From assembly GCF_016900895.1 (NCBI RefSeq), contig NZ_JAFEUN010000005.1, forward strand, positions 16,241 to 80,240: a stretch of DNA of 64,000 nucleotides. The letters run 5' to 3'. The notes under the pieces are model-generated. The model searched no databases and was not told the DNA's origin. It worked only from the letters and a program-made list of their open reading frames with translations. The stretch's first letter is position 1, and the number at the start of each line of letters is the position of its first letter. Shown here piece by piece: positions 10,524 to 19,004 of this stretch. Source of the stretch: Parashewanella hymeniacidonis (lineage in GTDB: Bacteria; Pseudomonadota; Gammaproteobacteria; Enterobacterales; Shewanellaceae). The position numbers and the translations under genes were made by a program.

Positions 10524-12580
10524 ATGTCAAAAAAATCTGCAAGTCCAAAATCTATCAGTAGAAGAACATTACTTATTGCAACGTCTAGATTGAGTGTATT
10601 TACAGCACTTTTGTCTAATACGCTACAAGCAAAATCTTTATTAAACACAACTGAAAGTGAAACCCCTTCAGGTGTTGTTAATGAGTTAATTTATTACATT
10701 ACAAGAAATGGATTACTTTGGGTAGCAGAGCATAAATTATTACTGTTTGAGAAGGTTTTGTTTTCACATCCAGATGCCTTAATTAATGTGCTGAAAGATA
10801 CCTTGCTTACAGATATTGATTTAAAAACATTTAGACAGGTTTCTGCCTTAACAGATCGTAAGTTTAAATGGCTCGAAAGAAAAGATACAAAAAATGAGAC
10901 ATTTGAAAACTGGGGGAAATCGATTAGTAACACTCCAGTGAAACACACTATATAACTCAAGTTGCAGTCCTTAAGGAGCTCGTTCAAAAGGCCAAACAGA
11001 ATAATTTAAGAATCAGAGTTGCACAATTCAGGCATTCATTTTCAGATGTTTTTTCTGAAAATAAACAACTCTTAGTTTGCTTGCAAAGTAAACGGTTTGC
11101 TATTCGTAAGCCTAGTTTGCACCCTCCAATTGACCCTGAAAATGAATTTCAACAGATAGAACTGATTGGCAAACCGTACTTAACCAAGCAGCGTCATCAT
11201 TTGTGTAAAGTCGGCTCAGCAGTTCATAATAATCATATCCGGCTATGGAGTTATGAACAATGGCAGAGTAAAAAATCTGACCCTGAAATGGATGCTTGGG
11301 GGATGCCATATGATGTAGTTCTTGTTGAAAATGCGCTTGGATCTGTATGTTGCTCAGGATGTCACAGTGCAGGAATCAATACTCAATCACTTTCTGATTT
11401 AGTTGTAGCCATTGAGTTCATAAACACGAATGGCGAATTACAAACAGTTTGTGATTATGAAGAACTTAAATTAGCTCAATATACTATTCCTCAAGGTTGG
11501 CTTAATGACAAAGCAACACTTAAGAGCATAGTCGCCAATTTTGGCTTAATTGGTGTTGTTACTTCCTTAGTCCTTCGTTTAGATGAACTGTCTTATGCCT
11601 TGCTTCAGCCAAAGCGAGTTCCAATACTGAGTACTATTCCACCCAAAAAACTGGATGATGCTCCAGATTTTTTTGCATCCCAGAAATCCTCTTCGACTGA
11701 TTTAATCAAAGCCAAGGATAACTTTATAAAAATATGTGAGAGCGATTACTATGCAGAGTTTTTTTACTTTCCCTATCAACAAGATGCAATTGTAAATACA
11801 TGGGATAACAGTGGCAGTTTTAACGATAGCATTCCATCACCAATTCAAGCGCATGATTTAGAACAGAATGTCCTCACTTATTTTGTCTATTTAATCACTC
11901 CTGTTTTGAGTAAGCTCCTCTCACAAGAAGAAGTTGCTAAATTATTTGCTGAGCTAACAAACAAAGTTTTTTATCAACCAGAACAACCAGTGTGTATTCC
12001 TATCACTGAAGCTATGCATTTCCAAAGAGGTGTTCATAATATACCGGTGACTATTATGGAAATGAACATAGCAATACCGACCATGGATGATGGAAGTTTG
12101 GATTGGGCTGTGGCTTGGGACATTTGGTGGCGAGCAATGACCTTAATTTACTCTCAAGCAAAAGGCAAGCAGGCATTACAAACGACGATGGAAGTCCGAA
12201 TCACTGGAGGATCGGAAGTTGCACTTTCTCCCTTATATGGAAGCAAGGCATGTTTTGCAATTGAAATTTTAGGCAATTTACAAGTACCCAAGAAACAATG
12301 GATTGAGTTTATGCAATCTGTTTTGAATCAATGGCTCAGTGTTCGAGACAGTCAAGGAAACCCTATCCAAGTGAGGCCCCATTGGAACAAGCAATGGCGT
12401 GAGCTTAAGTTTAACGGGCTGAGCGGCATCGATTATATGGCAAGTGTTTACTCTGAACAGATTCAGTTATTTTTAGCAGGGTTGGAGCGAATCGCCATGG
12501 AAGGTGGATACAGCACAGAAGAAACACAGCAGTTATTCAGTAATCCAACTTTTGATAAAATCATTTTTGGAAACTCATAA
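10524..12580 (+). pseudogene. FAD-linked oxidase with twin-arginine-like signal, interrupted by a frameshift
   Basis: Two frames together make one protein of about 685 residues. The first part (10524-10955) starts after GAGAGG with MSKKSASPKSISRRTLLIA, a twin-arginine-like signal, and ends FENWGKSISNTPVKHTI. The second frame is open from about 10931 and continues TQVAVLKELVQKAKQNNLRIRVAQFRHSFSD, the FAD-binding type 4 (PF01565) pattern expected directly after that point. It runs on to MEMNIAIP and RPHWNKQW, typical of sterol or aldonolactone/alditol oxidases. The change of phase (one base lost, or -1) must lie within about 10931-10955. The second part could alone start at TTG 11081, but it would lack half the flavin domain. 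Substrate unknown. It could be a recent pseudogene or a sequence error. It sits between nqrF and apbE. Confidence 0.8.
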
Positions 12581-12610
12581 ATTACTCAGATGACACTTGT
12601 TATTTATTAG

Positions 12611-12640
12611 ACAGCTGTCCACTTTAAGTTAGGCAGCTGT
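12611..12640 (+). terminator. Possible weak terminator hairpin
   Basis: ACAGCTG and CAGCTGT can pair across a 16-base loop between the FAD-oxidase remnant and apbE. It is followed by ATTATTTATGG rather than a clean T run, so its termination role is doubtful. Confidence 0.3.
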
Positions 12641-12702
12641 ATTATTTATGGTTTAAAATGAGGGGTAACTAGGAAGGCACTTGAACAATAGGAGTTCTGC
12701 CA

Positions 12703-13725
12703 ATGGTTAAGTTAACATCTGCATTTAAATTGTTTTTCTTTATAGTTGTAGCCTCAGTCCTTTCAGGCTGTAGCAAACATGTCGATACTGTTTCTTTGCA
12801 GGGCAGTACTATGGGGACGACATACCACATTAAATATGTGCCGAACAATAAGACTCCTGACATTGATACCTTACATGCGGAAGTAGAACTGACACTTGAA
12901 CAAGTAAATGACCAAATGTCGACCTATAGACCTGATTCTGAATTATCGACCTATAACAGGCTAAAAGAAGGTCAAGGTATCAAGGTATCTCCTGACTTAT
13001 TAACTGTCATCAAAGAAGCAAAAAAGATAAATAAAATCTCTGATGGTGCGTTAGACATTACGGTTGGACCATTAGTTAACCTTTGGGGGTTTGGGCCGCG
13101 TAAGGGACAATTAGAAGCGCCAAAGACTGAACAAGTTGCTGCTGCAAGAAAACGTGTAAATATTAATGGTGTCGTTATCAATGGAGAGCGTTTAGAGAAA
13201 GGCAGTAAAGACTTGTACGCCGATTTATCTTCAATCGCTAAAGGATTTGGCGTTGATAAAGTATCAGCCATATTCGAAAAATATCATGTGTCAGGATACC
13301 TTGTTGAAATTGGCGGTGAGCTCCGCATAAAAGGTAAGAAAGCGGATGGTTCAGGTTGGAAAGTTGCGATTGAAAAACCCACTTCAGATGAGCGTAAAGT
13401 TCAGCAAGTCATTGCACCTGGAGATATGGCGATGGCAACCTCTGGTGATTACAGAAATTATTTTGAAGAAAACGGAAAACGCTATAATCATATCATTGAC
13501 CCTAGAACTGGAATGCCAGTGCAGCACCGTTTAGCATCAGTGACCGTACTCAATAAAGAGTGTATGGTTGCAGATGGTTATGCTACAGCAATGATAGTTT
13601 TAGGCGTTAAAGATTCGTTAGCACTTGCTAAAAAACAAAACTTAGCGATAATGCTCATCGAAAAGCAAGATAATGGATTCAAAGTCCATTACAGTGATGC
13701 TTTCAAAAAATATGTAAAAGAGTAG
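12703..13725 (+). CDS. apbE: FAD:protein FMN transferase ApbE (Nqr flavinylation)
   Basis: 340 residues with a lipoprotein signal and lipobox LSGC (Cys23), so it is likely anchored on the periplasmic face. ApbE motifs are present: STMGTTYHIKY, MSTYRPDSELS, DLSSIAKGFGVD, GGELRIKG and the HIIDPRTGMP block with DGYATA after it. The enzyme transfers FMN from FAD to Thr in the D/S-x-x-x-SGAT motif, here those of NqrB and NqrC encoded about 5 kb upstream. nqrM follows after 10 bases, so these two maturation genes form an operon. Start ATG at 12703 gives a full signal peptide. Confidence 0.95.
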   Translation: MVKLTSAFKLFFFIVVASVLSGCSKHVDTVSLQGSTMGTTYHIKYVPNNKTPDIDTLHAEVELTLEQVNDQMSTYRPDSELSTYNRLKEGQGIKVSPDLLTVIKEAKKINKISDGALDITVGPLVNLWGFGPRKGQLEAPKTEQVAAARKRVNINGVVINGERLEKGSKDLYADLSSIAKGFGVDKVSAIFEKYHVSGYLVEIGGELRIKGKKADGSGWKVAIEKPTSDERKVQQVIAPGDMAMATSGDYRNYFEENGKRYNHIIDPRTGMPVQHRLASVTVLNKECMVADGYATAMIVLGVKDSLALAKKQNLAIMLIEKQDNGFKVHYSDAFKKYVKE

Positions 13726-13735
13726 TGGAGTCCTT

Positions 13736-13960
13736 ATGAGCACCTTTATTGCCGCTTTTGTGGTGTTATTAACGTTTTTCTTGTTGATGTCTATTGGCTA
13801 TATTGTAAAGAGAAAAGCCGTAGAGGGCAGTTGTGGTGGCCTAGGTGCATTAGGTATTGAAAAGGCCTGTGATTGCGATGATCCTTGTGATAGACGTAAA
13901 CGTCGCATGGAAAAAGAAGCTGCTCGTAAAGAGATGTTAGAAAAAAACAGAATTATTTAA
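13736..13960 (+). CDS. nqrM: Nqr maturation protein NqrM (DUF539)
   Basis: 74 residues: one N-terminal membrane helix (residues 4-24), then a Cys-rich tail with Cys33, Cys45, Cys47 and Cys51 (SCGG...CDCDDPC) and a basic C-terminus. NqrM is known to be needed with ApbE for assembly of active Na+-NQR, probably delivering iron to the NqrD/E centre. It lies 10 bases after apbE and is followed by a strong terminator. Confidence 0.94.
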   Translation: MSTFIAAFVVLLTFFLLMSIGYIVKRKAVEGSCGGLGALGIEKACDCDDPCDRRKRRMEKEAARKEMLEKNRII

Positions 13961-13982
13961 CCATAACTCTGCACTCTCCAAT

Positions 13983-14012
13983 AAAAGCGACATCATTTAA
14001 TGTCGCTTTTTT
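13983..14012 (+). terminator. Intrinsic terminator after nqrM
   Basis: AAAGCGACAT pairs with ATGTCGCTTT around a short loop, followed by TTTTGTTTTTT. The convergent esterase gene ends at 14022, so the A-rich left arm may also serve as terminator for it. Confidence 0.88.
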
Positions 14013-14021
14013 GTTTTTTAT

Positions 14022-14840
14022 TCATCGAGTTTCTGGTTTATTAAAAAGAAAACCGAGTCCTTTATAGGCGCCTAAATGAAGAACATCTCCATGATCTAAT
14101 GTTGGATAAAACTCAAAACCTACCATATTTGACTTTAAGCCTGCTTGAAGCGTTTTTTTATACAGTGATTTTGCAACCCGTTTCATGATCTCTCCTTCTT
14201 CGCCCACGGTTATAAATACTTTTCCTTTAAAGGTGTTTAAATCCAGAGGCCGAGATAATAAAGACTCTTTATCCCACCATAAGCTTGGGCTAACAATCAG
14301 GTAGTTTGTGAACATGTTGGGTTGCTGATGGAGTATGGTGCTGGCTAACAACCCTCCCAAAGATTGACCAACTAAAGTTCTATTGTTTGTTGTGCGATAG
14401 TGAGCGTCGATTAAAGGGAGTAACTCATTACTTAGGTGGGAAATAAAATCATCGGATTTACCTGAGGTTGGAAGCTCTTTCTGATCCGTTAAATCTGAGC
14501 TTGGATAAGTGAAGTCACGACGCCTATCGACATTCTGAATACCTACAACAATCACTTCCGGCATCGAGTTTATCCAGGAGAAAGATAAGAATTGCGTTAA
14601 TCCACTCATATGAACAAGATCTTCATCCACCCCGCCATCTAAGAGGTAAATCACAGGGTACTGTTTTGATTGAGCCTTGAAGTAACTGACGGGAAGATAC
14701 ACATTAAACTGGCGAGTTTCATTAAGCGCTTTTGATTTAAAGCTAATGGATTCTCCGATCACCAGGGGTGTTTTATCTATCACAATCGCATTAGCATTTA
14801 AATTAATCAATAAAGTCAAAATTAGCAGTAGTCTTTTCAT
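14022..14840 (-). CDS. Exported esterase of the enterochelin-esterase / esterase D type
   Basis: 272 residues from the ATG at 14840, preceded by TTGAGG; a TTG 12 bases earlier is in frame but less likely. The first ~20 residues are a Sec signal. The alpha/beta-hydrolase nucleophile elbow is GQSLGG, with YPVIYLLDGG and VVGIQNVDRRRDFTYP upstream and a late His in LDHGD. This matches PF00756 (putative esterase). In other bacteria such proteins cleave siderophore esters, S-formylglutathione or aryl esters. No iron-uptake genes are nearby, so the substrate is open. It ends tail to tail with nqrM. Confidence 0.85.
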   Translation of the reverse strand: MKRLLLILTLLINLNANAIVIDKTPLVIGESISFKSKALNETRQFNVYLPVSYFKAQSKQYPVIYLLDGGVDEDLVHMSGLTQFLSFSWINSMPEVIVVGIQNVDRRRDFTYPSSDLTDQKELPTSGKSDDFISHLSNELLPLIDAHYRTTNNRTLVGQSLGGLLASTILHQQPNMFTNYLIVSPSLWWDKESLLSRPLDLNTFKGKVFITVGEEGEIMKRVAKSLYKKTLQAGLKSNMVGFEFYPTLDHGDVLHLGAYKGLGFLFNKPETR

Positions 14841-14966
14841 TTTGCGCCTCAATCCGTTTGAATGTTAATCCTATTTATTCAATTACCCTTTTACTGCGCT
14901 TAGGGATTACTTAATTTAGCAAAATCACAAAAAAAAATAGCTATAAAATAACGTTTCACAACTATA

Positions 14967-14980
14967 TACTGTTCATACAT
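14967..14980. promoter_or_regulatory. Left half of the split LexA (SOS) box of dinB
   Basis: TACTGT followed by TCATACAT ends exactly at the left edge of the IS1595 element. Joined to ACAGTT on the far side (17732-17737) it would read TACTGTTCATACATACAG, a good match to the LexA consensus TACTGT-(AT)4-ACAGTA. The 8 bases TCATACAT are the target duplication. Confidence 0.85.
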
Positions 14981-15888
14981 AAGGGCTATCCACTTAGCTG
15001 CACCTATGTCAATATATAGGAATGACAAAGCCTTCACAATTGTTGCAAGCAGGTATTGATTACCCGAGGGATTGGGAAGAATTTGTAACATGGTTTTATG
15101 ATGAATCAGTCTGTTTAAGCTTCCTAATCAATCTCAGATGGCCTTCAGGGTTTATTTGCCCACATTGTGCTGCTCTTAAATGTTATCAAGTAGATAGCCA
15201 ACTCTTTTTGTGTGCGAACTGTCGCAAGAAAACATCCGTTACTTCTGGCACTATTTTCGATAAAAGCAGGATATCACTACGAAGTTGGTTTGCTGCGGTA
15301 TGGTATATCACTAATCAAAAGAATGGCGTTAGTGCTTTAGGAGTTAAACGGTTACTCGGGCTTGGTAGCTATCAAACGGCTTGGTCAATTCTTCATAAGA
15401 TTCGTGCTGCTATGGTCAATCCTGAAAGAGATAAGCTAAGTGGAATAGTTGAAGTTGATGAAACTTTGGTAGGTGGTGTCAGTCACAAAAGCAAAAATAT
15501 TGAACACCTTTATGAAAAGAAAGCCGTTGTTTTAGTTGCAGTGGAACTCATTGAGCCTAAAGGCTTTGGGCGAATCAGGTTAAAACAAGTCGATAGTGCC
15601 ACAGCTGAAAATATTCAAAGATTTATACTTGATACAGTCGAGAAAGGCAGCTTGATTTGCAGTGATGGCTCTCTTGCTTACATTAAGCTTGGGAAACTTG
15701 GCTATAAACATAAAAAAATTGTTCACTCTGGCTCCAGTACGCCTGCTCATGTTTCAATGGCGGGAGTTCATCGAGTATCAGCTTTACTTAAAAGATGGCT
15801 CTTAGGTACATATCAAGGAGCTGTAAGGGTGAAACACTTAGATTACTACCGGCGTTTTTCAAGACAGGTGTCACCCTTTGATTAAAAC

Positions 15889-16977
15889 TTAAGCTACATT
15901 ATTTGTCGATTTTTCTGTTGTATTTTCATTATCTGGATTTAACATTACATCACCAACGGGTTCGCAGTTTCGAATCTCACCTGACCACCTCATTGGCTTT
16001 TTAGCTCTTGCTTCTTCGAGTACCTTTTTACGGTTCATGAGCAGCACATTATCTTGTTTTTTATGCCGTTCCTCAGGCGTCACGAAGTTAAGCCGACTGT
16101 GCTTATGTTCGTTGTTATACCAAGTCACAAAGTTCTCAACCCAGTCTTGGGTTTCTTCTAAACTTGAAAACCCTTTTTTAGGCCAGTCAGGTCGATACTT
16201 TAATGTCCTAAAAAGTGATTCAGAGTAAGGATTGTCATTACTCACACTTGGGCGGCTCAATGATGCCGTTACACCTAGCTCTTCCAACTTTGCTTTCATG
16301 GTGTAGGATTTCATTGGTGCACCATTATCAGAGTGTAAAACCAACGGCGAGTTGAAACACTGCTCTTTGAGCATGCAACGCTGGATTAACTCTGCGGCCT
16401 TTTGACCGCACTCTTGTTCATGGACTTCATAGCCAACAATTTTACGGCTATAAATATCTTCAAACAGATACAGATAGTAAAACTTCCCTTTGATGACCGA
16501 GGCGCAATATGTGATATCCCAAGACCAAACCTGATTAGGCGCTGAAGCCCTGTAACTCTTAGGTTTACTTCTCTTTTGTGGTGTTTTTTCTCGCCCACGA
16601 CGATTAAGCTGACCGTGCCCCTTTAATACTCGATAAAAGCTCGACTCAGAGGCAATGTATATCCCTTTATCAAGTAATGACGGAACGATTTGCGTTGGTG
16701 GCAAGCTCGCATATTCATTTTGATTACACGTATCTAAAATTTGCTGCCGCTCCCTCTCAGTAAGCTTATTCGCTGGCTCTGGCCGTTTAATTTCGGGACG
16801 CAAATCGGCTTGTACTTGCCCATCTTTAAACCACCGTCGATAAGTTCGTTTACTTAACGGGACTTCATTACAGGCGTTATCTAACCTTGCACCACTATTG
16901 CAAGCTTCTTGGATTAACCCTATCAACTGTTGTCTTAAAGGCAGTGGTGTTAACTCTCCTGGTTTTCGTTCTCCCAC
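15889..16977 (-). CDS. IS3-family transposase OrfB (DDE integrase)
   Basis: 362 residues with an N-terminal HTH-like region and an rve integrase core: VWSWDITYC (first Asp), LHSDNGAPM (second Asp), and the Glu in PYSESLFRTLKYRPDWP. The ending NNEHKHSRLNFVTPEERH is also typical. It overlaps the end of orfA by 28 bases in the -1 frame and is probably made as an OrfAB fusion. The GTG at 16977 could also start OrfB alone. Confidence 0.92.
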   Translation of the reverse strand: MGERKPGELTPLPLRQQLIGLIQEACNSGARLDNACNEVPLSKRTYRRWFKDGQVQADLRPEIKRPEPANKLTERERQQILDTCNQNEYASLPPTQIVPSLLDKGIYIASESSFYRVLKGHGQLNRRGREKTPQKRSKPKSYRASAPNQVWSWDITYCASVIKGKFYYLYLFEDIYSRKIVGYEVHEQECGQKAAELIQRCMLKEQCFNSPLVLHSDNGAPMKSYTMKAKLEELGVTASLSRPSVSNDNPYSESLFRTLKYRPDWPKKGFSSLEETQDWVENFVTWYNNEHKHSRLNFVTPEERHKKQDNVLLMNRKKVLEEARAKKPMRWSGEIRNCEPVGDVMLNPDNENTTEKSTNNVA

Positions 16978-17447
16978 AAGGCATTGAGCTTTTTTCTTAA
17001 CACCAGTAAAGCCGTTGTTTCCGCCAACGCCTTTTCCTTTCTTCTTAAATCGGTTTTAAGTGACTTAATTTCTGCCTTATCGAGCCTAGCCTGCTTTTTA
17101 GCTTCTTTTTTTTGAGCGCCACTTGATTGAAAACCCGTAAGGCAATCTCGTTTCCATTGCTTAACTTGCTCTTTAAAGATACCTTTTTCACGACAATATT
17201 GATTGAGTTGAGACTCTGACATTGCTGCGGTTTCAATGATTACGGCTAACTTGGTTTCTGCTGACCAATTATAGGATGAAGCTTTACCGGGCACGACTTT
17301 TCCTGCTTGTTTTTGTTTATTGCGCCAACTATACAATGTTTGAACATGAATTCCTTCTTCTCTTGAAATAGCTGCGATACTCATATTTTGTGGCGGAAGC
17401 ATTTTACTGAGTACAGCTTGTTTTCTTTCGTCTGAATAGTGTGTCAT
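16950..17447 (-). CDS. IS3-family transposase OrfA
   Basis: 165 residues. An N-terminal helix-turn-helix (SIAAISREEGIHVQTLYSWRNKQK) for terminal-repeat binding is followed by a second HTH-like segment. A C-terminal coiled coil (KSLKTDLRRKEKALAETTALL, about residues 128-148) is the usual oligomerisation zipper. A slippery A-AAA-AAG in the correct phase lies just before the stop. Confidence 0.9.
   Translation of the reverse strand: MTHYSDERKQAVLSKMLPPQNMSIAAISREEGIHVQTLYSWRNKQKQAGKVVPGKASSYNWSAETKLAVIIETAAMSESQLNQYCREKGIFKEQVKQWKRDCLTGFQSSGAQKKEAKKQARLDKAEIKSLKTDLRRKEKALAETTALLVLRKKLNALWENENQES
16989..16995 (-). other. Programmed -1 frameshift site of the IS3 element
   Basis: On the minus strand the orfA codons read AGA AAA AAG, giving the heptamer A AAA AAG in the phase that allows tandem slippage. 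A -1 slip continues as AQCLVGERKPGEL and enters orfB without a stop. This is the standard way IS3 elements make the OrfAB transposase. Confidence 0.8.
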
Positions 17448-17723
17448 TAGGTTGCCTTTCCCGCCCCCTTAAGCGGTTAATAATTAGTTAAATATTAAGA
17501 GTGACAACCATCCTGACACAGGGGGCTACCTTGATGAATATACGTTCCGTTTTAATCGTAGGAAATCTAATTCGAGGGGGTTGTTATTTTATAGGCTGTT
17601 GGAACAAGCCATAGTAACAAAACCATTAACATATAGGGCTATCAAAGAAAGACGTTAAACCACAATATATAGTGGTTGGTGCAGCTAAATATAGTGGTTG
17701 GTGCAGCTAAGTGGATAGCCCTT

Positions 17724-17737
17724 TCATACATACAGTT
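17724..17737. promoter_or_regulatory. Right half of the split LexA box of dinB
   Basis: TCATACAT (target duplication) is followed by ACAGTT, the distal half-site of the LexA operator, 14 bases before the dinB start codon at 17751. The proximal half-site is now 2.75 kb away, so LexA cannot bind both halves as one operator. Confidence 0.85.
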
Positions 17738-17750
17738 ATCGGTGTGCTTT

Positions 17751-18821
17751 ATGAAAAAGATCATACATGTAGATATGGACTGCTATTTTGCAGCTGTAGA
17801 AATGCGTGATTTTCCTGAATATAGAGATAAGCCTCTTGCCGTTGGGGGCAGTCGGGAACGTAGAGGTGTGATATCAACCTGTAACTACGCAGCACGTGAA
17901 TTTGGTGTCCGTTCTGCTATGCCTACTCAGCAAGCTTTAAAACTTTGCCCTGATTTGGTTCTAGTGCCGGGGCGTATGCAAGTTTATAAGCAAGTATCAC
18001 AGCAGATAAGAGAGGTCTTTGCTCAATATACCGATTTAATTGAGCCACTTTCTCTCGATGAAGCTTACCTTGATGTGACGGATAGCCCGCATTGTCATGG
18101 TTCAGCGACTCTCATTGCAGAGGAGATCCGCAGCAAGATATTCGAATTGACGGGTTTGACAGCATCTGCGGGTATCGCACCGGTAAAATTTCTCGCTAAA
18201 GTAGCTTCAGACTTAAACAAACCTAATGGTCAATTTGTCATCACGCCTCCGCAAGTCACAGAGTTCGTTAAGACACTGTCTCTACGAAAAATCCCAGGAG
18301 TGGGTAAGGTTACAGAAGAAAAGTTAGCTCGACTGGGGTTATCAACATGCGAGGATGTTCAACAATTTGATGAAAACAGGTTGATTCAAAAATTTGGAAA
18401 GTTTGGACAGGTATTGATAGAACGAAGCTATGGCATTGATGAACGAGCCATAGTGTCCTCCCGAGAGCGTAAATCGGTCGGAGTGGAAACAACATTAGCT
18501 CAAGATATATTTCAATTAGAGCAGTGCGAGGGGGTGCTCGTAGGTTTAATCAAAGAGTTGTCTGCAAGAGTGCAACGCAGTGCTAAAGAGCGTCAGATTC
18601 AAAAGCAAGTGGTTAAATTGAAGTTTGCTGACTTTCAGCAAACCACAGTAGAGCAACGAAGTGATGACATTTCACCTAAGTTATTTAAGCAGTTGCTCGC
18701 TGAAGCTTATGCTCGAGGTCAAAAAAGAGGAATTCGGCTCGTGGGTATTTCAGTGGGTCTATGTGCTCAAGTTACTTCTGAACAAAGCGATCAACCAACA
18801 CAGTTAGAACTAATACCATAG
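17751..18821 (+). CDS. dinB: DNA polymerase IV (Y-family translesion polymerase)
   Basis: 356 residues from the ATG at 17751; the frame is open further upstream only into the insertion sequence. It begins [20 protein letters not shown], with Asp8 as first catalytic acid, and SLDEAYLDV near residues 102-110 supplies the Asp/Glu pair. [19 protein letters not shown] and [20 protein letters not shown] are Pol IV signatures, and the C-terminal QLELIP resembles a beta-clamp-binding motif. The enzyme performs error-prone bypass and extension and is normally induced by the SOS response. Its LexA box is split by the upstream IS element, so its expression may no longer follow DNA damage. Confidence 0.95.
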   Translation: MKKIIHVDMDCYFAAVEMRDFPEYRDKPLAVGGSRERRGVISTCNYAAREFGVRSAMPTQQALKLCPDLVLVPGRMQVYKQVSQQIREVFAQYTDLIEPLSLDEAYLDVTDSPHCHGSATLIAEEIRSKIFELTGLTASAGIAPVKFLAKVASDLNKPNGQFVITPPQVTEFVKTLSLRKIPGVGKVTEEKLARLGLSTCEDVQQFDENRLIQKFGKFGQVLIERSYGIDERAIVSSRERKSVGVETTLAQDIFQLEQCEGVLVGLIKELSARVQRSAKERQIQKQVVKLKFADFQQTTVEQRSDDISPKLFKQLLAEAYARGQKRGIRLVGISVGLCAQVTSEQSDQPTQLELIP

Positions 18822-19004
18822 TGCTTTATTGTGTAGTTAAATTTTATACCTATCTACCTAATAGATGCTTATGCAGTGAAATGTTTCATCATTGCAGACT
18901 AATTGCAATATAAAAATTCTTTTAAAATAATGCCTGTTGCACTTTAGTATTACACAATCAAAAATAAACCATTCCAATATAATAAAATTAAAAAGGAAGT
19001 CGTA

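Larger units (their letters stand above)
15851..17525 (-). mobile_element. IS3-family insertion sequence nested in the IS1595 transposase
   Basis: About 1675 bases with overlapping orfA and orfB on the minus strand. It is bounded by a short target duplication (CTACC or CTAC at 15846-15850 and 17526-17530). Its ends are imperfect inverted repeats; TCAAGACAGGTGTCACCC near the left end resembles TCAGGATGGTTGTCACTC read inward from the right end. Both orfs look intact, so the element may be active. IS3 subgroup not assigned. Confidence 0.88.
15022..17658 (+). pseudogene. IS1595 (ISXO2-like) transposase split by an IS3-type element
   Basis: Coding runs from 15022 to about 15850, stops being transposase at the inserted element, and resumes at about 17526-17658. 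The N-terminus has a zinc ribbon (CPHC ... CANC) and the ISXO2-like DDE core follows (VEVDETLVGG, CSDGSLAY). The right part restores the family C-terminus (LDEYTFRFNRRKS ... LLFYRLLEQA). Joining HLDYY with LDEYTFRF gives an uninterrupted frame of about 320 residues, so the IS3 insertion is the only lesion visible. Confidence 0.92.
14981..17723 (+). mobile_element. IS1595-family element, carrying a nested IS3-type insertion
   Basis: The ends are perfect inverted repeats of 24 bases beginning AAGGGCTATCCACTTAGCTG at 14981-15004, with the mirror at 17700-17723. They are flanked by an identical 8-base duplication TCATACAT (14973-14980 and 17724-17731), the target-duplication length usual for IS1595. 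Removing the nested element leaves about 1.06 kb with a single ISXO2-like transposase gene. The element lies between the esterase and dinB. Since its transposase is disrupted, it can only move with help in trans. Confidence 0.93.
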
